A stretch of 64,000 nucleotides of DNA from Maylandia zebra (lineage: Eukaryota > Chordata > Actinopteri > Cichliformes > Cichlidae), in assembly GCF_041146795.1 (NCBI RefSeq), contig NC_135177.1, forward strand, positions 21,922,560 through 21,986,559. Reading direction: 5' to 3'. Below the pieces are notes generated by a model. It was not told where the DNA came from. It saw only the letters and a program-made list of their open reading frames with translations, and made no database searches. Positions 51,780 through 64,000 of this stretch are shown in pieces (the stretch's first letter is position 1; every line of letters starts with the position of its first letter). Position numbers and translations under genes: made by a program.

Positions 51780-53145
51780 AGCTTACTCTTCCTTTGCTGT
51801 TTGCTGAGCCTTTCTTGCACAACAAATGTTTGATCTACTCATGGATTTTGAATGATTTTCAAGTCAAGGGATCGTGCCAGACAGTAAAAGACATTCAAAA
51901 GTCTCTGGTGGTGCTTTTTGAAGTAGTTGATTTTTATGTTTGTGCTTCATTGTCCGGTTGTAGCTGACCTGATTTCAGTTTCATTTTTTTGGCCGACTGA
52001 AGAAGATTAATATACAAATTTCCTTCTAGAATCTACTTTTTTCTGTATCTGCGCAGCGTTTTCAGTGTCCCGAAACAAACCATTTTTACCTATTTGGTGC
52101 CAAAGTGTTGGTTTAATCAAATGCTGCTCCTTTTCTCGTCATTGAAAGATTAACTTCATCTGTCCATTGCACTTGTTTTCAAAGCCGCTCAACAAGGTGC
52201 TTAGCAAACCTTAGATGTGAATTTTTATAATGAGATCAGAGGTTACATTTCCTTTAAAATAAACCCCTGTTTGTACATCAGTGCTGCACAGTCACCGTCA
52301 CGTATGCGTCAACTAAACCCTATGTTTTTTTTCCTTTGCTTCTTTGCATGGCAGTCTTGCAGTTTTATCAGAAAGTTTTCTGGGTTTCCAGATCTTGTCC
52401 TGACCTCCAGAGTTCCCCTTATGTGCCATTTCTTAATGACATTTCAGACAGTGGAAATTGCAAGCTGGAAGCACTTTGATATCTTTTTATAGCCTTCCCC
52501 TGCTTTGTAGGCATCAATTAGTTGAATTTTTCTGAACCTCAGTCAGTTTCTCAGCCTATGGTTGCTGAGTATTACCACAAGGTTTGAAAAGTTGTTGGCT
52601 GACACTTCCTAATCACAGTTCTTGACCTGCCTTATAAGTGAGTCGATTAAGGTCTAACAATTAAAAGAAGTTCTGAAGCTTTGCAAGTAGACGGCTGCTA
52701 AAACTTGCAACATTATTTCATGTTATTTTATCCCTGATTTCAAGTTGTGCATTAACATAATCAAAAGCATTACAGAGCCCAAATCAACCTAGTGTTTCAA
52801 ATGAACAGTGCTCCAGAGAGTCCGCTTTAAACTGGTACAGTGTTGTCATAATGGGCAGTTAACGAGGATCAAAGTTGTATCAAATATTTCCTGGTGTGTT
52901 TATTGTTAGTCCTTTTACAAAAGGAGTCATGTACATTTCCCACAATGCCGGTAATTCAAAGACTCAAGTGTATAATGCCAGGATTTAACAAAATGTACAG
53001 TAAGCTTGCTTGTTGACTTTCCCAGAGTCAGATGAGGATTCAGTTTCTGGCTCATTTTCATTTCTCTTCGCTGTAGCGCCTTTATGTCTTTTCACTTCAA
53101 TAAAATATGTAGAAATCTGTGGAAAACAGGGGAGCCCAAACTTTT
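51780..53145 (-). mobile_element. Degenerate Tc1-like transposon
   Basis: Minus-strand fragments read LIDAYKAGEGYKKISK and VIKKWHIRGT, the helix-turn-helix part of a Tc1-like transposase. Many stops and frameshifts follow. A probable terminal repeat (GGGGAGCCCAAACTTTTACA) lies at about 53127-53146. The opposite terminus was not found. The element is inactive. Confidence 0.65.
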
Positions 53146-53149
53146 ACAT

Positions 53150-56100
53150 CCAACTATATATAAGGAAGAGTGTGGTTTAACTATAGACTTTGAGAGCTAT
53201 TGAAAATACTCTTAATGCATCTCTGGCAAATCAAGCGAAATGAAACGTCAGAGAAAAAAGGGAGGATATCCTCGAATTGAATTTTGAGAACTCTAAGTAA
53301 AAACTCTGCTTGTTATAACCCTCTTCACAGATTTAGCATCTTAAGTCTTTTACTCTCCACTGCATAAAGGGGCAAATTTTTCACCCTCGGAAATATATAC
53401 TGTATTGGATTATAAAGTATTGAAAAAGGAAACGCAATATGTGCAAGACATGTCAAGTGACATTTTTCTGATTGCACTCGACTTTAACGTAGTCCTTTAT
53501 CCAAATATTAGTAAGAGCTATTTTACAGGGCTAAAATACTGCACACGCAGCTGAGGCAGTGCCTTCAGGAGTAAATAACACCGAATGCTGCTTAGAGACA
53601 TCTGAACCCGACAGAAAAAGACTTTCCCCCTTCACGCAGCTTCTGTTTCCTCATGTTAGAAAAGCTGGAAGTCCTGAGCTGCGAGATTGAAAGGTAAGGA
53701 GATTTCAAACTGCGATTTAGTCCCGTTTCCTGATGCAAAATGCTGTTCTGTTTGGAAGCGGGCAGATGTGCACAAAGATGACAACTAAAGATTACCACAG
53801 ATTGGTGAGCTGGAAAGATCAGTGGAGCTTTATTTTGGCACCCATGACATGTTTAACTGGCTCAAGCCATCAATAAAACGTATAAAGTCATCTCAGTGGA
53901 ACCTTTAAGAACTCTACTTTAATAAAGTTGGGAAATATCACTTTAATGACTTCATCAAAATGAGTTAATGAGATTAAAAATCCCTTCCATGTGTCTGAAA
54001 ACACATTTTAAAATAACAATTTGTCTGATAGGTTTCTTTTTCTCATAAAACAGTTAAATTACTGATATAAATCGCTAAACTAACATGTACAAAAAAGTAA
54101 CAAATACACTCCTTTTCTTTAAAAAGTTGAATTATTGGATGCTTCCACGATTATCACTAAAGAATCGTTCTTAGTGTTTGTGCAATCCGAGCTTCAGTTT
54201 TCATATCACGCTCGTGTAGACTGGCTTAGAAAGCCACCATTTCTCGAATCTTACTCGTAGGTACAACTTCTGCTTACAGGTGAGTCCAGTGAAAGCTTCC
54301 ACTTTCAGAAGAATTTGATACTTACAGACTGTTGTGAAACTTGCATAAATATATACATTATATACATAAATCATGCTGAATAGTGAAGGCTGAAAAAAAT
54401 ATCCCTACAAGAAATGTTGACAAAAACATACATAATACATGAACATCGTTTGAAATAACACATTGAAGGTTTGGTGCCAGATGAAGGCTTCCAGCGACAG
54501 AATGACCAAAGAAAGGGAACGCAGATTCCCCAGAGGTGATGATATTAGTTTTTGACTGAAATAAAAGCTAAGCAGCACATTTCAGATCTTGAAACACATT
54601 TTATTAGGAACCTAATGTATTCAGGAGGGCATGCTTTCTCTCATCTGACTTCACTTTGGTTCTGAAAAATGTGAAATATACACGATCGAGGTGCTGATTA
54701 CATGCTGAGAGGCTCTGAAAAGCATTCTCCAAGTAGGAAAACATTACAGCGTCTTCTATCCCAGGCATAATTTTACTACAGCAAATTCAGGGGACTCTTG
54801 AAAAAAAAAAAGTATATAATCTATACACCAAAAAACCAAGACTGCACCCTTAAAACAAACAAACAATGAAAAAGCCCTGAATTGAGTGACTAAACTATAA
54901 CCACACAAATGTAAAACACATAAAATTAATTGAAATTTTAACGCAGATAAATATTCTTTGTCTCTATTAATATCTAACATCTTATATTTCAAAATATGTA
55001 ATCAACACCAACAATGCAAGCCTTATTATTCAGCCGAGCTGCAATCAAATGTGGGTCAACATGTGACAGAGTCTGCAGTCCCGAAATTCCATACACTGTA
55101 ATTACAGGGTTATTTGCGGAGCTCTGCTTCATCTTGTAAGAATTTCTTTTTTGTCAGACATAGTTAAAAAGTAAATTTGGCCTTGCATAAACTGTTTATG
55201 AATGCAGTCATCCCGGAAAACCTCGGCGGAAACTTGGTGGGATTTTTACGATCTTCTAAATTTATATTATACGGCAACATCTGTCTACAATTATAAACTT
55301 CGTTTTGGACGTTTACTTCAATTCCAGCATTTGCATATCAACACATAACAAGAGTCAACATCCATAAAGTGAGGAATAAAATATCAGAATTGTAATATTT
55401 GATATGATTGTTCCAGTGTTTCAGGTTTTAAATCAAAGCTAGAACTATTACACGAAAGCTTTTGGTGTGTGCATGCTTTTGCAGGAGTAAACATCCATGC
55501 AGTTTAACACGCAACACAGAGAGGTGCTACTGCTTATAAAGTCCTTTTACACCACTCTAAAAGCATAATTCTCTTTCTGCTGATTTGAGTATGCTTACTT
55601 TATCATTCTCAATGGTAAAAAAATAAATAAATAAAAATCCAAGCATGAGCTCTGGAATGTGAAGGTCAAAAATCAAAGCCATTTCACAACAACATGCCTC
55701 AACAGTACCAAACATGTCATCAGAAGAGATCATAAACCATGAAATAGAAGCATTAGTCCCATTATCCAGGAAATTGCCTCCCTAGCTTCACAATCTTCAC
55801 ATTCTATATTACAGCCTATATAAATGGAAATGCATTTACAGCTTATTTGGATGAACACCTCTATGTTTAAAAAAAAACATAAAACAGAAACATCTCCTTT
55901 AGGGCTAAAACCAGCCTTCGACCTGACCGAAAATAACTACCTTAAGGTCAATGTATGGGCTATGATGCTACAAAGTCTATTAATACTTGAAGTCTATTGG
56001 GTATCTGAATCTTATCAGGCTTTGGCCCCACAGATAAAAACTCTGCTCGATATTCCACTAGGTTACTCACATTACAACGGCCTCTTACACCACAAGGTCA

Positions 56101-57633
56101 TTTCAAGTCCCAGAAGTCTCCTTATCTCTATACTCTGGTGTATTGCACTGAATGAATGTGTGTGTGTCCCACCAATAAAAACGTGTGTGTGTGTGTCGTC
56201 ACTGAGACGGTGGTTACATAAACAACTCAATATGTTTAAAAGATAAATAATCATGTACTCAAACCATTTAAATGCAATCATATTTATTTTGTTGTTTAGC
56301 CACATAAAAAAGGCTCAGATTGCAGTTGGCTCTTCACAGAAGAAGCTACATTCTTCACTAAAATGTGAAAGCAGAACACACATAAACCGCCTAGTAGTAG
56401 ACTACATGATGTTGGGGGAAGAACTACATCACTGACCAGGATATTTAAAAAAAAATCTTCAAACATTTGTCACCCATTTAAGAATAAAATGATATATATA
56501 AAAAAAAACATTGACATGATTGGTGCGATTTACAGCATTTTGACACTCAAGTTGACACTCAAATATTATATATATGTAAAGCTAGGATAACGTGTACAAT
56601 TAACCTACAGATTTTTCTAACACAAGTCACTCAAATATTTTGGGTAGATAATTTTGTGATGTAATAAATATATTACCTTAATTTAATTTCAATGAAAAAT
56701 ACACATGTACGTCTTCTCTAATTTAAAAATATCTAATTTGAAAAATAAATGAATTTTAATTTGTTAGGATTTTTTAAACGAGTGTCTATAATTTGGAAGG
56801 ACTTTCTTTAAAAGCACAAAAAAGCAAAAACAAGAAATAAACAACATTTAAATCACTTAGCTTGAGAAACTACATCACAGCAGAGCGTACTGAAAAATAT
56901 ACCAGTAAATGCACACATATGAAAAAAAAAAAATCATTGTTTTTAGTCAAATTTTTGTTAAATAAAAAAGGTAAGTTCTCACTAAAATGTGTTGCATAGT
57001 CAATACATCTTTTTTTCTGGCAGATTATATTAACTATACAGCAAAAGCTAAAGGAAAACATGTGAAAAACAAAACAAAACAAAGAACAACTAAAGGAGCA
57101 AATAGTTTGTATCCTTATCTGCACAACTGCTGGACCAACAGGAGAATCAACCAATCAGTTCCACAGTGTGTTCAGTGGAGTGAGATGAGCTGATGCTGTC
57201 CAGCTACCCATAAACCTCTCCGTTCTGCTTATTAAGGGTGCAGATGCAGAACAGTGGAGTGGCAAATCAGAGAGGACAAACGCTGTCCCAGGTCCCATTA
57301 TTAACATACAGCACCAGATTCTAGTGTCCAGTTTCTGGGTTTACGGTAAACCCAGTTCAACTCCAGTACAACCAGTTTAATCCCAGCAGGGGGCGCAGGA
57401 GCCCAGCCTCCCTCTTCGAGAATATTCCCCAGTTCCTCCGAAAATGCCTTTTGTTTCAAAATCTAATTAGTTAAAAAAGTAGAACACATGTGTCTCGATC
57501 ACGTCAGAAACGAGGCAATGAAGGATCATTCAGGTATTTGCGCATAGCAAAGTACAGCATGTCAGAACAAAGTAAAGAAGTCACCAGCTAACTAGTGACC
57601 TCTAACCTGAGCCGCTAAGTACAGTAGTATGTG
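53150..57633. other. Intergenic spacer downstream of the ephrin-A gene
   Basis: AT-rich sequence with no recognised gene. Some of it may be an extended ephrin-A 3' UTR if the proximal poly(A) site is not the main one. Confidence 0.45.
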
Positions 57634-58059
57634 TTTATTTGGCCACTTTTCACCAGGTTGAAAATGAGAAACAAAACAAGAAAAAGAAAAACTTGGTACG
57701 GGTCCAGACTGACTCATTATTCCTCTGAAATCAGACTGGGATATGAGTCTTACAGTCAGGCTTAGCTGTAGAATTGATATTAAGTGGTATTACTTACACA
57801 ACAGGTAGGAAAACAAAATAATCAGAAATGAATCATTGTGATTCATAATGTCAGTTCCTGTCTCACCGTGGCCCCGTTTTGGAGAAGATGTCCGATTCTT
57901 TCCAGATTTTCACACGTAAACAGCCACGAGGCAATAAGTGTCATTTTGCAATAGCTTAGCAAATATGGCATTGTGTAATTCACAAGTAGTGCAGAGGCGT
58001 ACTTGTACGCCACATTCCCACGGAGAACTGGTGGGAGGTCAGCGATGAGGACGGACAGT
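57634..58059 (-). other. Ephrin-A 3' untranslated region (minimum)
   Basis: The first AATAAA after the ephrin stop is at 57639-57634 on the minus strand. The UTR could be longer. Confidence 0.45.
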
Positions 58060-58763
58060 TCAGGTAGTCAACAGGAGCACGATGAGGAGGAGCGGCGGTG
58101 ACGCTGTCCTGAGTGAGGATCCACTACTTAGAGGTACGGTTTCTGAAACAGAGATGTATGAAAAATCTTCAACTCATACACGACATATACACAAATTTGC
58201 TCAAATCTGTTTTCTAAGATTTGGGCTTGTCCTTGCTTTTCAAGAGAGATCTAAACAGTGACAGGATATGATGTTAATTCAGATACCAACTCGTCTTCAA
58301 ATTAATAGCAACAGTTTTGCAAAGCCTCTGGGTTTTCTGAGTAGCACTAGATGAACTGACTGGCTTAAACAAAGCCCTGACCCCAACCCCATTAAACACT
58401 TTTAGGTCAAACTGGAGCACTGATTGTGTTTTACATCTTGTCAACTAACATCAGCGCCACAAATCACTAATGCCCTTGTGGTCGAATTGGTTAAAATCTC
58501 TTTGTGGAAACTTCCCAGGCCAGTGGAGGCTGGTAAAGCGACACATCAATGTCCATTAATTCAGCAATCGCTTTTGTTCCACTTCTTTTGACTTGTTTAT
58601 CTTACGTTTAAAGCGTGTTTGAACATTGCAGTAAATGAGAGAAGACACAGAGGTGCGACCTGTCTGTTAATCGTGTAAGCATGCACATATGGCGGAAAGA
58701 TTGTAAGTAACTCCAGTTTAAGACGTTGCATCTCACCTTGTTTTTGTTTTGAACCTTCTGATG
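58060..58763 (-). CDS. Ephrin-A ligand, last two coding exons (partial)
   Basis: Exon 58737-58763 (27 nt, TTCCAG acceptor, GTGAG donor) encodes SEGSKQKQ. It joins in phase 1 to exon 58060-58142, which encodes ETVPLSSGSSLRTASPP and then a hydrophobic end, LLLIVLLLTT, with TGA at 58062-58060. A short linker exon followed by a last exon ending in small residues and a hydrophobic tail is the arrangement of ephrin-A genes. These are GPI-anchored ligands of EphA receptors in axon guidance and tissue boundaries. In human, EFNA4, EFNA3 and EFNA1 lie a little beyond FLAD1, which supports the call. Which paralogue it is (efna1 or efna3 type) cannot be decided. The receptor-binding exons are not visible up to 64000. 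Confidence 0.7.
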
Positions 58764-59763
58764 CTGGAATAAGCAAGTGGGATGGGGGGTGGGGGTGGGA
58801 GAGAAAAGATTTAGATAAAGTTGAGGCAAAGAAACAAGTTGCTGATTAGTCATTTTTTCCATGCTTAACTTTCTCAATAAAGCTGCTGCTTTGTGGAACA
58901 AGAGGAGCAAGAAACAGACAAATGACCAGGGGAAGGTATTTACCATTACTCAAAGACTAACGCCATGAAAAATGAGTACTGACTGGCTGTGCAACCCTAA
59001 ATATGTCCCCTATGCAAATTCTTCTAAAGGTCGGATAAAAAAAGAGCTTGAGAAGCATGGCAACAGGAAAAGATAGTGTTATGTAAATTAGAAAGAGTAA
59101 GAATGATCAAAATTATACAGAGGGGATACAGGAAATGAAAAAGAGGGAGGGAAAAATAAAATAAAATTCAAAATGACAGAGCGAAACCAAGAAGTGGACA
59201 GAAGATGAAAGGGAGAGCAGTGGAGACTCGAGTGAGAAAGTACGGCACAAAAAAAAAAAAAAAAAGAAGGTTGGAAAGATTGAAACAAGGTCAGACAGAG
59301 AGAAAAGGGAGGGAGAGAAAGAGACGGGATAAGAGGCTGTTTGTGTCTGGGCGTCACTTTCTCAGCAGGAGGGGGACTAAAAGGAAATAATGGAGGGAAG
59401 AATGGAGGATGCTATGATGCAGGAACAGGGAGGGCTTAAAGAAAGGACAAAAAAAATACAGGTAGTGGGGCTGAAAACGGTTAAAAATCCCTCCTGATAG
59501 AGAAGCGCCATATAATACCAGTGAGAGCGTACAGAGGGTCAGGGAACGAGGATGAGCTTGCACAATTGCAGGTGTTATTAAATGAATCTATGGCCTTGAA
59601 CCAACCTCGGAGAACTGCAACCCTGAACGCTCACAAGACACAAACTGCATTTATTTCCTGGAGATGTAACCGTAACTTAACTGCTTGTGTGCACCCATAA
59701 GGAAGACGCGTCCCCATAACGTGACTGCAGATTTCAGACCCCACAACATTAATAATACCTGCA

Positions 59764-59870
<107 letters not shown>

Positions 59871-60534
59871 GAATGTGTATCGATGATGCCAGGATAACTA
59901 ACGCTATATCCCACAGTTTCTTCCTGTGTGACTGTTGTGCTGACACAAGTCACTACATTATTTCTGTGCGAACAGTGACCATCTAAGGGTTAACAAAGGA
60001 TTAGAGGTCTGGGCCTTGTGCAGAGCTTGTGTGAGTATGTGTGTGTAAGTGTGTGAGAAACAGCGGGAACCCCCCCCCAAAAGCAAACAGACAAAAGTAG
60101 CAGAGAGTTCCTATCTAAACGGCCTTTCTGCGCTCCATGAAAATGTTCTCAAAATTGTTTATTTAAAATATGTACAATAAAAATATTTAAACGCATTTCA
60201 AGGACCACAAAATTGCTTCTCAACTTGAAATTGTACAATGAAAATATATTAATATCTTTATATAGGTGGACATTTGGATGGGAAAGCTTATTCATGTTAG
60301 TTTTTAAAAAAATAAAACCTGTATTTTAAGAGTAAAACTTCTCAACGGTACACTAACAGTTAGCGTTACGTGTAACTCGCACATAATGCGCAGGTGGAAA
60401 ATAAAATTTGCTCATAAATGCCTTGTGTTTGCCCGGGTGTGTTTGATATGTGTGTTTTGATCCGACTTTAATCACATCATTTGCGCAGAAGCCGAATGTT
60501 CGGACATTCGTTTGTGTCAACATCACAATTATGG

Positions 60535-61000
60535 TCATGGCGAGCCCCCCGCGACAAAATGGTGCCCATGGTGGCGTGACTGCAAGAAGAGTGCCCTCTC
60601 TGCACTGCAGTCAGAAACAAGCCGCATGTGTAACTGTACATGCACAACCATGGTTAAGTGAATGTGTGTGTATGGCGGTGGAAATGTGTGTGTGTGTTCT
60701 TCAGTCAGCATAACGCCCCACTGCAGAGACAGACAATGTTCCACCATCCCACCTCTCCTCTCATGCCGCCATTTTACACGAGCAGGAGGTAACGTTAACC
60801 AAATCTGATTTTTAATCGCTTAACTGAAAAACAAAAATAAAATCGCGAACGAATAACGAAACGCGCAAATCGATGAAGACGGGGAAAGTCCATTTTGAGT
60901 CCGAAGTTCGGGATCCGAGCGAGCTCGGCTGGGCGAGCGGTTTGTGCACGTCGCTGTTCGAGTCTTGTCCCTGAGTATAATGAGTTCAGAGGGTACAAAG
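60535..61000. promoter_or_regulatory. CpG-denser segment, possible promoter or element
   Basis: CpGs are clustered at 60540-60580 and 60840-60960 (GCGAACGAATAACGAAACGC; GATCCGAGCGAGCTCGGCTG). A YY1-like GCCGCCATTTT lies at about 60767-60777. It could be an internal promoter of the ephrin gene. There is no supporting exon. Confidence 0.25.
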
Positions 61001-64000
61001 GTATTTGGGCGGGAGGGGAGGGGGTTAAGGAGGGCACTGGAGTAAGAAATTAGAAAAAGAAATGGATGGAAAAAAGGGAGAAAGAAAGTGGGGAAAATGG
61101 TGAAGCTCTGTAAACTGAAATGAATGTAACGGACTGCTCACAGCAGGAGAACGGCAGAAAAAAAGGGAAGAGAGACAGAGAGAGAAAGGGAATCAATTAG
61201 AGAGAGAGGAGAGTTGGTCTGTAATGGTTTCTCACAGTAGGACGGCTGAAAAACAGAAAGGCAGCGAGACAGAGTGACAAGAAGAACAAGAGAGATAAAC
61301 ACAACAGGATGAGTTTTAGGGAAAAAGTTGCAGCGTAACAACAACAACAACAAAAAAAAAGGTGAGCGTAGAGTAAGAGGCAAAGCGAGCCAATGAAAGA
61401 TGCAATTGAGGGCTGCAAGGCGCCACAGATTTCACACGACAGCAGTCTGCTGATGCCGATTCAAAGCCCTGTTTTCTGATGCAACACAGGCTTTCAGCAA
61501 AGTCCTTTCTCTTGTGTGATTCCTGACAGTTTTGCTCAATTAAACATCACATCATCACACACATCGCTGTGCTAAAATTCAGAACCGAAGCCTAAAGAGC
61601 CGAAACACGCTTTACAACACAACAAAAAACAAGTTAGGGAAACAACGTCGCGGAGAGCCATGTGTGCACAACATCATTAGGAGCCTCCCGTGTCAACGAG
61701 TCTGCCCTGCCTACTTTGTTGTGTTCTTCGGTTAAATTAAGGCGATAAACACACATTCACACACTGGAGAGGAGATCGAGGGACCGGAGAGTGGTAGCTG
61801 ACCTTGGAGCAATGACAGCGTACCTGATGGACTCGCTCACTGTCACCACTCTGTCCTTCAGTCGTGTTGTGAGGCAGTGGGTCATTTTGTGTGTGTGTGT
61901 GCACTCCTATAATAAATTCAAACACCCATAACAGGGGCATCCCCGTATTGAACTTTTAATTATATGGGCTTCTTTCTGTAAAAAGAGGAGGAGGAGGGAG
62001 GGAGGTGCGTGTTTTGAAGTTTAGATAAGAGATGTAGCTGAAGGACAGGAGCTGCCATCACCAGCGGCCACACACACACACACACACACTCAGCGAGTAT
62101 AAAGGCACTGTGTGCCCTGCTGCCATGCTACCTGTCAGATAAAAGGGAACCTGAGCAGGAAGGAACTAGGGAGTATGCGAGGTGTTACCACAGGGAACAA
62201 CACAACAACAGCTGTGGTAAACCGCCACTAATGGACAGCCAAAGAGAGAAAGAGAAATCCTACAACTCTCCTTCATCTCCTCTCTCATCCATCTAATTTG
62301 CTCCCATCTCGCCGGCCTCATGCATGCTCATCCCAACGCACTCGCCGCACAGCGTGTGCGTGACAGAGATGGAGCGAAGAAGAGAAACGGGAAGACGGGG
62401 AGTCGGTGAATAACTGTAGATATGGAGATACAACAAAGAGATAGAGAGAACACGGGAAAGATAGGGGAGGTGGAGTGGGGCGGGGTCTGGGGGGGTGGGG
62501 TGGGAGAGTCGGGTGGAGGACGTGTAAGACACTGCTATGGATGGTGCCTAGATTAGTTTTGCTCCAGTAGCGAAAGATCATAAAAAATGAGGAAGGGAGG
62601 AGAGAGCTGAAGAGACAGAGAGAAGGGGGGGATTAGTGCCACTTCAGGAATGACAGAAGACTGAAGAAAGAAAGAGCAGGAGGTTGGAGTAGTGGGGGGA
62701 GTCAAAGACAAGGAGACGGAGATCCTGAAATTTAGTCGGGATTAGTTTTGGTTAAGAAATAGGATGAGAGGCTGAGAGGGGAAAAAATGAGACAAGGAAC
62801 AGTACATTGACATATGTGTATCTTTGAAGGGGAAGTCTTTCTGCTATGAAGTAAATAGATTCTTACAGTAAAGTCAAACTCATGTCTCCCTGCATGCACG
62901 ATCCAGGTGATTGCAAATATTTTGATTATTTTTGGCTCAGACGGGCTGATCAGGGAAAAGCTGTCAGAAGGTCAAGACTGCATTAGCATTTTCTCACTGA
63001 ACAACTATCTGTGGTATTTCTAATTAATGACAGCAGGATAATTAGCATATAAAAAAAGTCATCAGCCTTCATTCTGGTAATAACGCAGCAAATTACTCCC
63101 CGTATCACCAGGACGGTGAGAACCATTCGGAGACGGCCGGAGCTCCTTTTATTCCACTTTAATTGTCTTCTCTTTTTTTTCCCAAACTGATGAATTTAGT
63201 CAGTGCTGATTGATTAGACAACCACGACACCAGTTTCTTTAGTACAAGTGCGTGTTAGCGCAACAAACCCCCTGCAGATAACACTGGGATGGGAACTGGG
63301 ACGGGCGTCTGAGACACGCATGTGGGCGTATACACACACACACACTTACACTTGTACAAATTGAACTCCAGAAGAATGCACGCAAAGGCCCATAGATGCA
63401 GAAACCCACAAAAACAAAAAAAAAAGCGCATTTGGTAGTACACATAGAAAGGCTCCCACGCACACACTGACAACTATACAGGGATTCCCACTGTGACTGG
63501 GCAACATTCCCAACCGGAATGGGCAGCTCACTGGACTGGAAGACTAACATTACTCCAGGCGGGCTCTGGATTAGATCAACTCTGGGAATTTCAGATGGGG
63601 ACAGAGTGATTGAGAGAGAATGAGGAAGGTAGTTTTAAAAAAAGAGAGCGAGGGAGAGAGTAGGGGAGGGGTAAAATGTGTTTTAGAAGATGTTGTCTCA
63701 TTTATATGGTAAAGATAAATATTTTGAAGCATACAGATGCGTTAGGTTTCAATGATTACGGCACAAATTTTTAAAAAAGAGAAAAGAGAAGAAAGCAGAA
63801 GGTACTTTAGAGGGGATAAGCAGAAGTCTAAACATGATGCTATACAGCCCATGTAGCAGAGATGTGAGAGGCAGAGAAAAGAGTGTCTTGGTGTACAAAG
63901 TGGGGCGGGGGTGAGCATGAAAGAAACAACAGATGAAAAGAGGAGTGTACTCACTGGGCGCACAGCACACTGTGACACGCAACTTCATACATGGCAGAGG

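Overview
The window is vertebrate nuclear DNA, most likely from a teleost fish. It has intron-rich genes with GT/AG splice sites, long CA/GT, TA, GA and homopolymer tracts, and decayed Tc1-like and hAT-type transposons of the kind common in fish. The genes are orthologues of a block on human chromosome 1q21-q22 (PBXIP1, SHC1, FLAD1, ephrin-A). No bacterial feature, CRISPR array, rRNA or confident tRNA was seen.

Layout. (1) 0.6-11.2 kb, minus strand: pbxip1, reconstructed as 8 phase-consistent coding exons (886 codons), with a noncoding first exon and a CCAAT/GC-box promoter near 11.1-11.3 kb. Its first introns hold a TA microsatellite and a truncated Tc1 transposase. (2) 11.6-12.7 kb, minus strand: an unrecognised small two-exon gene candidate (136 codons). 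(3) 14.3-22.9 kb, minus strand: shc1, complete in 12 coding exons, encoding a p66-type adaptor and an internal p52 start, but lacking the usual p46 start methionine. A CpG-rich candidate first exon for the shorter form lies at about 34.0-34.3 kb. (4) 22.9-34 kb: mostly repeats and unassigned DNA, with two weak minus-strand exon candidates. (5) 36.0-44.2 kb, plus strand: flad1 (FAD synthase), complete, 500 codons from the first AUG, with an open in-frame upstream extension resembling a mitochondrial presequence but without an AUG. (6) 44.2-57.6 kb: gene-poor, with a candidate conserved noncoding element, a nested hAT MITE and a Tc1 relic. (7) 57.6-64 kb, minus strand: the two last coding exons of an ephrin-A gene (linker and GPI signal). 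The rest of that gene lies beyond the right edge or in unseen exons.

The genes are not a functional operon. Shc1 relays receptor tyrosine kinase signals, flad1 makes FAD, pbxip1 is a membrane coiled-coil protein with microtubule and nuclear-receptor links, and the ephrin-A is a GPI-anchored guidance ligand. Their proximity is conserved synteny. shc1 and flad1 are divergent, as in mammals. I did not find a new multi-gene system. The best leads are the unrecognised small gene, the non-AUG flad1 extension, the missing p46 start in shc1 and the WKRE-repeat open frame near 24 kb.
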